Translations under genes and position numbers: made by a program
Shown: piece after piece, positions 17,960 to 25,255 of the stretch
Numbering within the stretch: position 1 is the stretch's first letter
Layout of the letters: every line of letters starts with the position of its first letter
The notes under the pieces: generated by a model
Database searches by the model: none
The model's input: only the letters and a program-made list of their open reading frames with translations
Told to the model about the DNA's origin: nothing
From: Eubacterium sp. 1001713B170207_170306_E7
GTDB lineage: Bacteria > Bacillota > Clostridia > Eubacteriales > Eubacteriaceae
Length of the DNA stretch: 64,000 nucleotides
Direction of reading: 5' to 3'
Assembly (NCBI RefSeq): GCF_015547515.1
Contig: NZ_JADMVE010000001.1
Span: forward strand, 558,406-622,405

Positions 17960-18607
17960 TCATAAGGAAATCCAGAAATCATCCGAAAAAATATTCAGTT
18001 TGCTGTAATCAATTTTTCTCGCGGTATTTTCAATTTTTGGGCGCGCTTTTTCGATGCTGGCGGGATCTAGGGCAAGATAGGATTTCATCAGATTTAAAAG
18101 AATTTCAATGAGACGCTCAAAACCAAGATTAAGCCCCTCCTTATCCGCCAGACGCAAAACAGCGTTCTGTGAAGCGATGAAAATGGTGATGTCGATCAGC
18201 GGCTGGTCCTCCGGAGTGGGGGTATCCTTTAGCGAAGGAAAAAGCGTTTTACAGTAGTCATTGTAAAGGATATCGACCACGGTGTCCTCAGACTGAAGAA
18301 TGAGATCTTTAAAACGCCGGTTATAGTAAAGGGAAAAAAACTGCACGTAGAAATATGCCAGAAGCAGATCCATTTTAGAAAGGCTGGGGTCAGTATCAAG
18401 AACCTGGGCGTTCAGATTTTGGTAATAGATACGAACCAGAATGTGCAGAATGTCTTCTTTGTTTTTAAAGTGATAAAAAAGCACAGACTGCGAAATTTGA
18501 GATTTCTCGGCAATCTGACGCGTTGTTGTATTTTGGTAACCCTGTGTATAAAATAAATGCTTTGCGGTGTTTAAAATATGCTCTTTTGTTTTTTGACTTT
18601 TTTTCAT
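17960..18607 (-). CDS. TetR/AcrR-family regulator
   Basis: 215 residues. N-terminal HTH (about 8-55) with TTRQIAEKSQISQSVLFYHF as recognition helix, then a helical ligand domain. It is divergent from the UroD-family methyltransferase gene. Two copies of an ATAGATCATGATC half-palindromic site lie between them, so it probably represses both genes until an inducer binds. GGAGG precedes its ATG. Confidence 0.88.
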   Translation of the reverse strand: MKKSQKTKEHILNTAKHLFYTQGYQNTTTRQIAEKSQISQSVLFYHFKNKEDILHILVRIYYQNLNAQVLDTDPSLSKMDLLLAYFYVQFFSLYYNRRFKDLILQSEDTVVDILYNDYCKTLFPSLKDTPTPEDQPLIDITIFIASQNAVLRLADKEGLNLGFERLIEILLNLMKSYLALDPASIEKARPKIENTARKIDYSKLNIFSDDFWISL

Positions 18608-18664
18608 AAATATGGCCTCCCAACAGATTATACCACGTTAATTCTTAAATGGCTACTGGATTAT

Positions 18665-18715
18665 ATAGATCATGATCAAAAAAAGATTGACTTCATAGAT
18701 CATGATCTATATAAT
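18665..18715 (+). promoter_or_regulatory. Promoter and twin TetR operators of the methyltransferase gene
   Basis: TTGACT (18687-18692), 17-bp spacer, TATAAT (18710-18715). The perfect palindrome ATAGATCATGATCTAT (18695-18710) fills the spacer, and a second copy of ATAGATCATGATC lies at 18665-18677, just upstream of the -35. Confidence 0.75.
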
Positions 18716-18754
18716 AGCAATTAAGAAATACAAACGTTTTAAGGAGGAAAGCTA

Positions 18755-19918
18755 ATGGATAATTTAAAATTGTACGATGAACGGGTAAAACGTATGGGAA
18801 GAGCCATCCGGCATGAAGAAAATGACCGGGTGCCGATTTTTGGACTGGTTGACAACTGGGCGCTTTCTTATTACGGAACGACCCTCAGTGAGGCTAAAGA
18901 GAATATTGAAATTGAGTACGCGGCATACTCCAAGGCATTGACCGATTTTCAGTACGATATGGGCGCGTTCCAGGGTATTACCTTTCCCCTGAAATTTGCA
19001 GAATCACTGGGCGGCGGTATTTACAGCAATAACACAGAAACCATCCAGATCGCTACAAGTAAATCGGAGATCATGAGCGCAGATGAATATCCAGAGTTTA
19101 TCAAGGATCCGATGGCGTTTATCGTCAATAAGATTTTACCGCGAAAATGCGGAATTTTTCAGGACGGCACCGTTGAGGAAAAGTTCTCCAGATTGATGAA
19201 TACAATCAATGAGTTTAGTAATTTTGGGCAGAGCAGACAGGCTCTTTCAGAACGCTATAAGGCTGACCACGGTCTTCCTGTTTGCACCGCGGCTGTTCCC
19301 TTTATGCCCGGAGACCTGTTCTTAGACTATATGAGGGATTTCAAGGGCACAATGATGGACGTAAGAAGAAATTCTGACGCGCTGGCAGAAGCCTGCATGA
19401 AGCTGGTTCAATATGATATTATGGCCACCTACGCAGTACTGCCGCAGCCCGCAGAGGACCGGTACCTCGGCGTGTTCCTGCATTTGCCGCCATATCTCAA
19501 GCCAAAGGATTTCGAAAAAGTCTACTGGCCCTCCTTTAAGGCTTATGTTGAGCATTTTGCGGGTCAGGGCTATAAATTTATGATCCTGTTCGAGAAAAAC
19601 TGGGAACACTTGTATGAATATCTGACAGAATTGCCTAAAAACTGTATTCTGGGGCTTTTTGAGGAGGACGATCTCCGAAAGGCCAAGAAAGTTTTTGGCG
19701 ATACCATCTGTATTGGCGGCGGTATAAAGACGACAGACCTGCAGTATAAAACCAAGGAGCAGTGCATTGATATTGCAAAATCACTGATTGATGACCTGGC
19801 GCCCGGCGGCGGTTATGTTTTTGCCGCTGACAAGGTTATGCTTTCCGCCAATGATGGAAAACCAGAGAATTTAAAAGCAGTCACAGATTTTGTTCATGAT
19901 TACGCGGTATACAAATAA
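18755..19918 (+). CDS. UroD-family corrinoid-type methyltransferase
   Basis: 387 residues with the uroporphyrinogen-decarboxylase TIM-barrel fold (DRVPIFGLVDNWALSYYG near the N-terminus, MILFEKNWEHL, late CIGGGIKTTDLQYKTKEQ). It is longer and more divergent than HemE. In acetogens this branch contains MtaA/MtvA-like enzymes that move methyl groups between corrinoid proteins and tetrahydrofolate or a thiol. No corrinoid protein gene is adjacent, so the donor is unknown. TetR control suggests induction by a substrate. GGAGG precedes the ATG. Confidence 0.75.
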   Translation: MDNLKLYDERVKRMGRAIRHEENDRVPIFGLVDNWALSYYGTTLSEAKENIEIEYAAYSKALTDFQYDMGAFQGITFPLKFAESLGGGIYSNNTETIQIATSKSEIMSADEYPEFIKDPMAFIVNKILPRKCGIFQDGTVEEKFSRLMNTINEFSNFGQSRQALSERYKADHGLPVCTAAVPFMPGDLFLDYMRDFKGTMMDVRRNSDALAEACMKLVQYDIMATYAVLPQPAEDRYLGVFLHLPPYLKPKDFEKVYWPSFKAYVEHFAGQGYKFMILFEKNWEHLYEYLTELPKNCILGLFEEDDLRKAKKVFGDTICIGGGIKTTDLQYKTKEQCIDIAKSLIDDLAPGGGYVFAADKVMLSANDGKPENLKAVTDFVHDYAVYK

Positions 19919-19942
19919 AACGGTAGAAAGGAAAACTCAAAA

Positions 19943-20071
19943 ATGAAACAAACAGAGATGGAACAACTGATGGAGCTGGTTAAGACAAGAGTATGGGGGC
20001 AATTTTTAGAGTCAGAAGAACAGATTGAAGCCATGCAGGCGTATTTTATTTTGATGCTTCTTGAAGGATAA
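19943..20071 (+). CDS. Small 42-residue protein downstream of the methyltransferase
   Basis: ATG at 19943, preceded by GAAAGGAAAA, encoding an acidic helical peptide that begins MKQTEMEQLMELVKTRVWGQ and ends in FILMLLEG. It starts 24 bp after the methyltransferase stop, so it is probably co-transcribed. I do not recognise it. Confidence 0.5.
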   Translation: MKQTEMEQLMELVKTRVWGQFLESEEQIEAMQAYFILMLLEG

Positions 20072-20104
20072 AAAGAAACAGCCAGTCTAAATAATAAATT
20101 TAGA

Positions 20105-20158
20105 AAGCTCTCCTCGCGACACGGCAAAATAATAAATTGCCCGCGTGAAGGGGAGCTT
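20105..20158 (+). terminator. Imperfect hairpin after the methyltransferase operon
   Basis: AAGCTC...CGCG pairs with CGCG...GAGCTT across an AT-rich loop, followed by TATTCT. Probable terminator, though the T-run is weak. Confidence 0.45.
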
Positions 20159-20216
20159 ATTCTAATGCCTGGAAGTGCACTGCATAAAAATCCTTAAAAA
20201 ACTGTTTTTGTCAAAA

Positions 20217-20234
20217 ATGTTGCTAAAGCAACAT
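20217..20234. promoter_or_regulatory. Palindrome at the small-peptide locus
   Basis: ATGTTGCTAAAGCAACAT is a perfect 18-base palindrome 20 bp before a TATACT (-10-like, 20255-20260). It looks like an operator for the small transcript that follows. Confidence 0.5.
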
Positions 20235-20258
20235 ACATTTTCGCATAACATGGGTATA

Positions 20259-20291
20259 CTTGATAACAAGTGAAAGAAATAAGTTATCAAG
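20259..20291 (+). promoter_or_regulatory. Hairpin abutting the ribosome binding site of the 14-residue peptide
   Basis: CTTGATAAC (20259-20267) and GTTATCAAG (20283-20291) form a perfect 9-bp stem. Its last G is the first G of the GGAGG ribosome binding site, so folding could limit translation. Confidence 0.5.
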
Positions 20292-20302
20292 GAGGAATAC
20301 AA

Positions 20303-20347
20303 ATGTCAATGTTTTGGTGGTATGTATTATTTGATAAACCTTCCTGA
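20303..20347 (+). CDS. Candidate 14-residue hydrophobic peptide
   Basis: ATG at 20303, eight bases after a consensus GGAGG, encodes MSMFWWYVLFDKPS and a TGA stop. Palindromic sites upstream and a terminator 55 bp downstream frame it as its own transcription unit. It could be a signalling peptide, a leader peptide or a small toxin. No relative is recognised. Confidence 0.4.
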   Translation: MSMFWWYVLFDKPS

Positions 20348-20401
20348 ATTGACAAGTTATTGTATAATACAAGCAACCTGCGTAAAAAGCGCAGTTTTAA
20401 A

Positions 20402-20440
20402 AGGGTTTTTAGAAGAATAATTCTGAAGCCCTTCTTTTTA
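20402..20440 (+). terminator. Terminator of the small-peptide transcript
   Basis: AAGGG..TAGAA pairs imperfectly with TTCTGAAGCCCTT, followed by CTTTTTA. A smaller CTGCG/CGCAG hairpin precedes it. Confidence 0.5.
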
Positions 20441-20555
20441 TGCCAATATTTAGGCAGCGTAAATTTGAGCGTAAAAAAATTATTCGGGCAGAAGATTGGG
20501 CAGAAAAACGAATAAGATACTTGTTAATGAAATATTGATTAAGGAAAAGATTAAT

Positions 20556-20756
20556 ATGCGGAGAGAAAAAAAGTATAGTGACGAATGTTTGCTGAATATT
20601 TTGAGATTTAAAGCTGAAGAGCTAGGTCGAACGCCAAAATGCCGAGAGGTTGCAAGATATTGGACAATTATTCGACGGTTTGGTTCGTGGAATGGTGCCT
20701 TAGAATATGCAGGTGTTCAGGTTTGTTCGATTAATCAAGAAAAGGTTAATCAATAA
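20556..20756 (+). CDS. Single homing-endonuclease-associated repeat protein
   Basis: 66 residues from the ATG at 20556 (AAGGAAAAG upstream; a TTG at 20496 would give 86). It is essentially one helical DNA-binding repeat of the type linked to homing endonucleases: YSDECLLNILRFKAEELGRT and then RFGSWNGALEYAGV. No nuclease domain is present. Relatives of this repeat occur several more times between 36 and 40 kb. Confidence 0.65.
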   Translation: MRREKKYSDECLLNILRFKAEELGRTPKCREVARYWTIIRRFGSWNGALEYAGVQVCSINQEKVNQ

Positions 20757-20885
20757 GAAGGAAATGATAGATGGAGGTGAACAAATAGGAATTAGAAATA
20801 CTAGAAAAACCACCTAAAAAAAGAAAGCCGCTGCTGGAACAGCGGCGACAACTTAATATTTGTTTTATCACACAGAAAAAAACAA

Positions 20886-20922
20886 ATACGCTATAGTTAC
20901 TTATAGTTATTATATAGCGTAT
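20886..20922. repeat. Inverted repeat with AT-rich loop
   Basis: ATACGCTATA and TATAGCGTAT are separated by 17 bases. A related GCGTATATAGCGTATA occurs before the XRE gene at 33507. Confidence 0.5.
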
Positions 20923-20941
20923 GTATAAATCTGTCAATAGC

Positions 20942-20974
20942 GTGCAAGCCAATTTTAAGAAAATTGGCTTGCAC
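20942..20974. repeat. Perfect 15-bp hairpin in gene-free DNA
   Basis: GTGCAAGCCAATTTT and its exact complement flank AAG. No T-run follows, so it is not an ordinary terminator. The surrounding 20757-21622 stretch has no convincing gene; I see no other clear feature in it. Confidence 0.6.
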
Positions 20975-21622
20975 CGGGCATTTCTGTGTGGTAAACCCGG
21001 GTTCCAGAGCAATGCTGTTGCCGAGATAAAAAGAACAGCCATCGGGGTTTGGCAAGCCCATGCAGAGAATTGCCCGTCACTCAGTCCGTACATTGGTTTT
21101 CTCTTTTTTATGTACGTAGCATCTTTTGACATGAGTTTTCTTTTAAGCAAAGAATGACGTAGGAGAATGCATCCAAATCTGAAATGATTTAAAAGCATGG
21201 GCGGGATCTCTTGTGGGTTGCTGATGTGGAGGAAAGAAGGAGAGATACTTTCTGTTGAAGCAAAGCGGGTGTTCGACTTAATAAAACAAAAAATGTCCAG
21301 ACACTTTACCTAAATAACACGAAAAAGCATATAGCATTACTTATGTATATCATTGATTAGCACAGTAATATAAGTTTAATTTTTTTTCGTGATATTTAGG
21401 GGGGGTGTTTTTGACGAAGGAAAAAAACACTGTTGGGATGATCCAATTGGAGAAATTTGAGTGAAACGAAAATTTCATCCTATATGCTTTTGTATATATA
21501 TACATAGTATACAGAGATTGTTACAAACCTTAAACCTGGAAGAAAACCACTAAAAAGCCTTTACAGTAGGGATCGATAGGATATAATGAAAGAAAAAGAG
21601 GAAAGAGCTGGGAGGGAGAAAA

Positions 21623-23413
21623 GTGAATGGATACACATTGAGGCCCTATCAAAAAGAATGCATCGAAGTGTTACCGGAAGAAGGTGCTGTTTTAGTCCGT
21701 ATGGCGACGGGGCTGGGAAAGACCGTTATGTTTTCACAGATTCCCCGCCGTGGGAGGATGCTAATTCTTTCACATCGAAAGGAACTGGTGCGACAACCCC
21801 AAAAGTATTTTGATTGTTCTTTTGGAATTGAACAGGGCCCGGAACACAGTCAAGGTGAGGAAGTCGTATCTGCGTCAGTACAGTCATTGGTGAGACGGCT
21901 GGATCAATTTTCTCCAGACGATTTCGATATTCTGGTAACAGATGAAGCGCATCATGCAGCGGCATTAAGCTATAAAAAAATTTTTAATTACTTTAAACCG
22001 CGGTTACACGTAGGCGTAACCGCAACGCCGAACCGAGGGGATCACCAACGGTTAGATGATATTTATGAACGAATCGTCTTTGACCGTGATCTTAAATGGG
22101 GGATTGAAAACCACTATCTCAGCAATATTAACTGCTATCGTTCCAAAATGACCTGTGATTTGCGCAATTTGCGCACCAGTATGGGAGACTTTCAGATAAA
22201 CGATTTAGAAGCTGCCATGACAAGTGAAAAAATCATCCAGGAAATTGCGGATGTCTATAACAATATGGCCAAGGGGAAGACACTAATCTTCGCAGTTTCC
22301 GTTAAACATGCTGAAGCCATTGCCGAAGCGATACCAGGCGCGGTTTCCGTAACTGGCGATACCGAAGATCGGCAGAAAATTATTGATCAGTTTCAAACCG
22401 ATCCGGAATGTAACTGCATGGTAAACTGCATGATCTTTACAGAAGGAACGGATATTCCTAATATCGAGACGATCATTGTTGCCAGGCCAACACAGAGTGA
22501 AACTTTGTATACTCAAATGGTTGGGAGAGGAACCCGTTTGTATCCTGGTAAAGAAGCCCTGAACCTCATTGATATGATCGGCGTTTCAGGAGAACTCAAC
22601 CTATGCTCAGCACCTTCACTTCTGGGCATTAGTCTAGAAGAGATTCCAGAAAATGAAAGAATTTTGCTGGAGGGCGATTTGTTAGATCTTCCACAAAAAG
22701 CCCTGGGACTTGCCGATACACCTTTAAGATGGCGAGACAATGCTGAACTAGTTAATTTATGGGCACAGCAACAGAAAATTAACCTTCGGAACATCAATTT
22801 CTTCCGAATGCCAGATGGCGGGCTTCTCCTGACACTGCCTAAAGAGCGATACCTTATTCCACCGCCGGACGAATGCGGACAGGTTCTATGCGGAAAGAAA
22901 AGAGTGTCATTTCAGGAAGCGATTGACTCCTTACACCGGTGCCTGATTAACGAGTATTCTAAAGACGAGGCAATTTGGAATCAAAAAAAGGTGAACGCAT
23001 GGGGGAAGGCACCTGCATCTGAAAAGCAAATAAAATGGATCAAAAAAAATTATCCGGAATTCGATACCAAAGAGTTAACTAAAGCCCAGGCATCAAGCAT
23101 CTTGAATCGCATTTTTAGCCAAAAATCAAGTATAAAAACATGGGACAATCCGGATTACAGGAAAGCAGAAATAAAGATAAAGACAGAGACGATTTCTCAA
23201 ACAAGAGATTTTTTTGTTGTATTTGAAGGAAGACAACGGGGGGTGTTTCGTGATTGGGAATCCTGTATGGCTCAGATCAAAGGTTATCAGAATGCATTAT
23301 ACAGAAGATTTACCTCCAAAGAAGCAGCAGATCAGGCGTTGAAGAAGTATCGCGTTAATAAAAGAACTACACGTCAAGTTCATATGGATAACACAGATTT
23401 TTTATGGAAATAA
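21623..23413 (+). CDS. SF2 DEAD/DEAH-type helicase with C-terminal RNase-H1-type hybrid-binding domain
   Basis: 596 residues. Walker A ATGLGKT (28-34), motif II DEAH (107-110), motif III VTATPNR and motif VI QMVGRGTR complete the two RecA lobes by about residue 320. A middle segment includes PASEKQIKWIKKNYPEFD. Residues 529-578 (FFVVFEGRQRGVFRDWESC and following) match the viroplasmin/RNase HI N-terminal domain that grips RNA:DNA hybrids. It should unwind or translocate on nucleic acid, perhaps R-loops. The GTG start follows GGGAGGGAG. It lies 625 bp upstream of CRISPR array 1. Confidence 0.82.
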   Translation: MNGYTLRPYQKECIEVLPEEGAVLVRMATGLGKTVMFSQIPRRGRMLILSHRKELVRQPQKYFDCSFGIEQGPEHSQGEEVVSASVQSLVRRLDQFSPDDFDILVTDEAHHAAALSYKKIFNYFKPRLHVGVTATPNRGDHQRLDDIYERIVFDRDLKWGIENHYLSNINCYRSKMTCDLRNLRTSMGDFQINDLEAAMTSEKIIQEIADVYNNMAKGKTLIFAVSVKHAEAIAEAIPGAVSVTGDTEDRQKIIDQFQTDPECNCMVNCMIFTEGTDIPNIETIIVARPTQSETLYTQMVGRGTRLYPGKEALNLIDMIGVSGELNLCSAPSLLGISLEEIPENERILLEGDLLDLPQKALGLADTPLRWRDNAELVNLWAQQQKINLRNINFFRMPDGGLLLTLPKERYLIPPPDECGQVLCGKKRVSFQEAIDSLHRCLINEYSKDEAIWNQKKVNAWGKAPASEKQIKWIKKNYPEFDTKELTKAQASSILNRIFSQKSSIKTWDNPDYRKAEIKIKTETISQTRDFFVVFEGRQRGVFRDWESCMAQIKGYQNALYRRFTSKEAADQALKKYRVNKRTTRQVHMDNTDFLWK

Positions 23414-23534
23414 AATATTAAGTAGATTAGATGAGTTTAAGCGGAGAGGATTCTAAAACTATCGACTAATGTGCTGTATTTAGAAAGGGAAGGTCTGATT
23501 AGATTCCGTTTTTTAGACTAAAATTGCCGTTATT

Positions 23535-23588
23535 AGCGATTAAATTTTTTTTATTGAATAAATATTGTCTAGAATACATTTAATCGCT
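23535..23588. repeat. Inverted repeat in the helicase-CRISPR intergenic region
   Basis: AGCGATTAAAT and ATTTAATCGCT (11 bp, perfect) are separated by 32 bases. The 23414-23929 stretch is otherwise AT-rich without a supported gene. Confidence 0.45.
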
Positions 23589-23929
23589 TAACGAGTAAAC
23601 ATAGGCTTATTATGGCAATGTGTATGATTGGGATATGGTGTTGTATGTTATTTATCAAGGAATATTTGAAATATTTGAATTCTTACCTGTTATTTGCCAG
23701 CTGTCAGTTTCCTGAGAGTAGAATAATTCAACGATTTTTTTATCGGTTCTCAGATCGCTGTTTTACAAATCATTGAGACCAGAAGTAGAAGCTTATACAT
23801 TTGCTAAAAAAATAGTTTAAGTGTATAATTTAAATAAAGCATCAATTTAACCATAACATTCCCTTTAATCAAAACCTAGAGTGAAGTGCTGTGTCAATAA
23901 TCAGAAAGACCGGTACCAGAAAATAAGAT

Positions 23930-24037
23930 CATTATTTATAAAATGTTAGGCACCTTGGGTCAAAGAGTGCTAAAAGACAATCGCTCATTTTTTTGCACCT
24001 CTGAAGCCCCTGTTCATGCGGGCACTGGAAGGTTGCT
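23930..24037 (+). promoter_or_regulatory. Leader of CRISPR array 1
   Basis: 108 bp immediately before the first repeat and closely similar to 24757-24864. Shared blocks include CATTATTTATAAAATGTTAG, CAATCGCTCATTTTTTTGCA and GAAGCCCCTGTT. The same core precedes array 3. Confidence 0.75.
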
Positions 24038-24294
24038 GTCAGAACAGGTACCCTGTGAAAAGGGACGTTTATACCATTTCTCCTTTTCGCGAATAAAATC
24101 TTTGTCTGGGTCAGAACAGGTACCCTGTGAAAAGGGACGTTTATACTGCGATAGCAAAGCTTGGATCCACTACTAAATGTTCACGTCAGAACAGGTACCC
24201 TGTGAAAAGGGACGTTTATACAGCCGTTAACTTTAGCCATTGCCCTTGGCTCAAGTTGTCAGAACAGGTACCCTGCAGAGAGGGACGGCAGAAA
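24038..24294 (+). CRISPR. CRISPR array 1: four repeats, three spacers
   Basis: 37-base repeats starting at 24038, 24110, 24185 and 24258, beginning GTCAGAACAGGTACCCTG and ending AAGGGACGTTTATAC. Spacers are 35, 38 and 36 bases. The last repeat is degenerate at its 3' end, so with the leader on the left the array reads left to right. CCCT/AGGG within the repeat forms a small hairpin with loop GTGAAA. Confidence 0.95.
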
Positions 24295-24457
24295 AGCATT
24301 CGAAAACTGAACAAGTAATCTCAAAAAGAAAGGGTGCATAAGCGTAAATCAAATTCTAAGGGGTGTTTACCTCATATGGAGCCTGTACATCAATTATCAA
24401 TTTGACTACACAAGCGATTCCGAGTACATTATTGGGACAATTTTAACCACGATCCTG

Positions 24458-24724
24458 ATGTGCTGGACCGATAAGCTGCTGTACCGCATCGCTTTCAAGC
24501 TTGCAGGCGGCATCGGAATATCAATTGATGCAGATAAAGAGCAAATGTCGGGACTGCATTGGGGAATACGTTTAGGTCTGCTCGCCCTGGTTTGGCTGAT
24601 CACACGCATCCCAGGATGCACGGCTGTTGTTACAGCAATGGTTCATTTCATAACCAGCCAGTGCATCATCTGGTTCGAACAAATAGTGGGCGAACTGATC
24701 GAAAGATTGATTCCTAAAATCTGA
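24458..24724 (+). CDS. Small membrane protein between CRISPR arrays 1 and 2
   Basis: 88 residues from the ATG at 24458, with about two hydrophobic segments (GIRLGLLALVWLITRI and the region after GCTAVVTAMV). The frame is open back to a stop at 24308 without any ATG, GTG or TTG. The upstream sequence looks coding (GVYLIWSLYINYQF), so the gene may be 5'-decayed or use an unusual start. No family is recognised. Confidence 0.4.
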   Translation: MCWTDKLLYRIAFKLAGGIGISIDADKEQMSGLHWGIRLGLLALVWLITRIPGCTAVVTAMVHFITSQCIIWFEQIVGELIERLIPKI

Positions 24725-24756
24725 TTAATAGAAAAGTTAGTGCTGGAAAACAGCAC

Positions 24757-24864
24757 CATTATTTATAAAATGTTAGACACCTTTGGCCGTCAAAACACCA
24801 AAGACAATCGCTCATTTTTTTGCATCTCTGAAGCCCCTGTTAATGCGGGCTCTGGAAGGGTGCT
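24757..24864 (+). promoter_or_regulatory. Leader of CRISPR array 2
   Basis: 108 bp, the same length as the array 1 leader and nearly the same sequence, ending GGGTGCT before the first repeat. Confidence 0.75.
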
Positions 24865-25047
24865 GTCAGAACAGGTACCCTGTAGAAAGGGACGTTTATA
24901 CATTTGTCTTTCTAATACTGTGTAAAAATTGTATTCGTCAGAACAGGTACCCTGTAGAAAGGGGCGTTTATACAATTAAATATTCTAAAGAATCTAAACA
25001 TTCAATTAAAGTCAGGACAGGTACCCTGTAGAAAGGGTCGCCATCTT
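24865..25047 (+). CRISPR. CRISPR array 2: three repeats, two spacers
   Basis: Repeats start at 24865, 24937 and 25011; spacers are 35 and 37 bases. The repeat differs from array 1 only in the hairpin loop (GTAGAA instead of GTGAAA), with a G for A in the stem-3' side of repeat 2. The last repeat is degenerate after GAAAGGG. Confidence 0.94.
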
Positions 25048-25067
25048 AAGTTTTTTTATATTCACTC

Positions 25068-25111
25068 AGAAGAACCACCCAGGCATTCAATGGGTGGTTC
25101 TTCTTTTTTTC
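25068..25111 (+). terminator. Terminator after CRISPR array 2
   Basis: AGAAGAACCACCCA and TGGGTGGTTCTTCT form a perfect 14-bp stem followed by seven T residues. Confidence 0.88.
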
Positions 25112-25255
25112 TACAAAGCACCCTGTCAGGTGCTAATTTTTATCCTTGCGCAATAGATGAAAACGTGTTCTAATAATTATAGAAGTTATCCGCAACATCA
25201 TAAGCGGTAAAAGGGGAGGTGCGGAAGGATATCCTAACGGGTATCATCCCAATAT

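Noticed and set aside
20349-20368. TTGACA plus TATAAT as a promoter after the 14-residue peptide
   Set aside because: Only 8 bases separate them, far from the usual 17.
20746-21198. 150-codon frame on the minus strand
   Set aside because: It covers the perfect 15-bp hairpin and other repeats, lacks a ribosome binding site, and has no recognisable domain.
23943-25031. Several ~60-80 codon frames reading through the CRISPR repeats
   Set aside because: They are translations of repeat units and leaders, in both strands, without gene signals.
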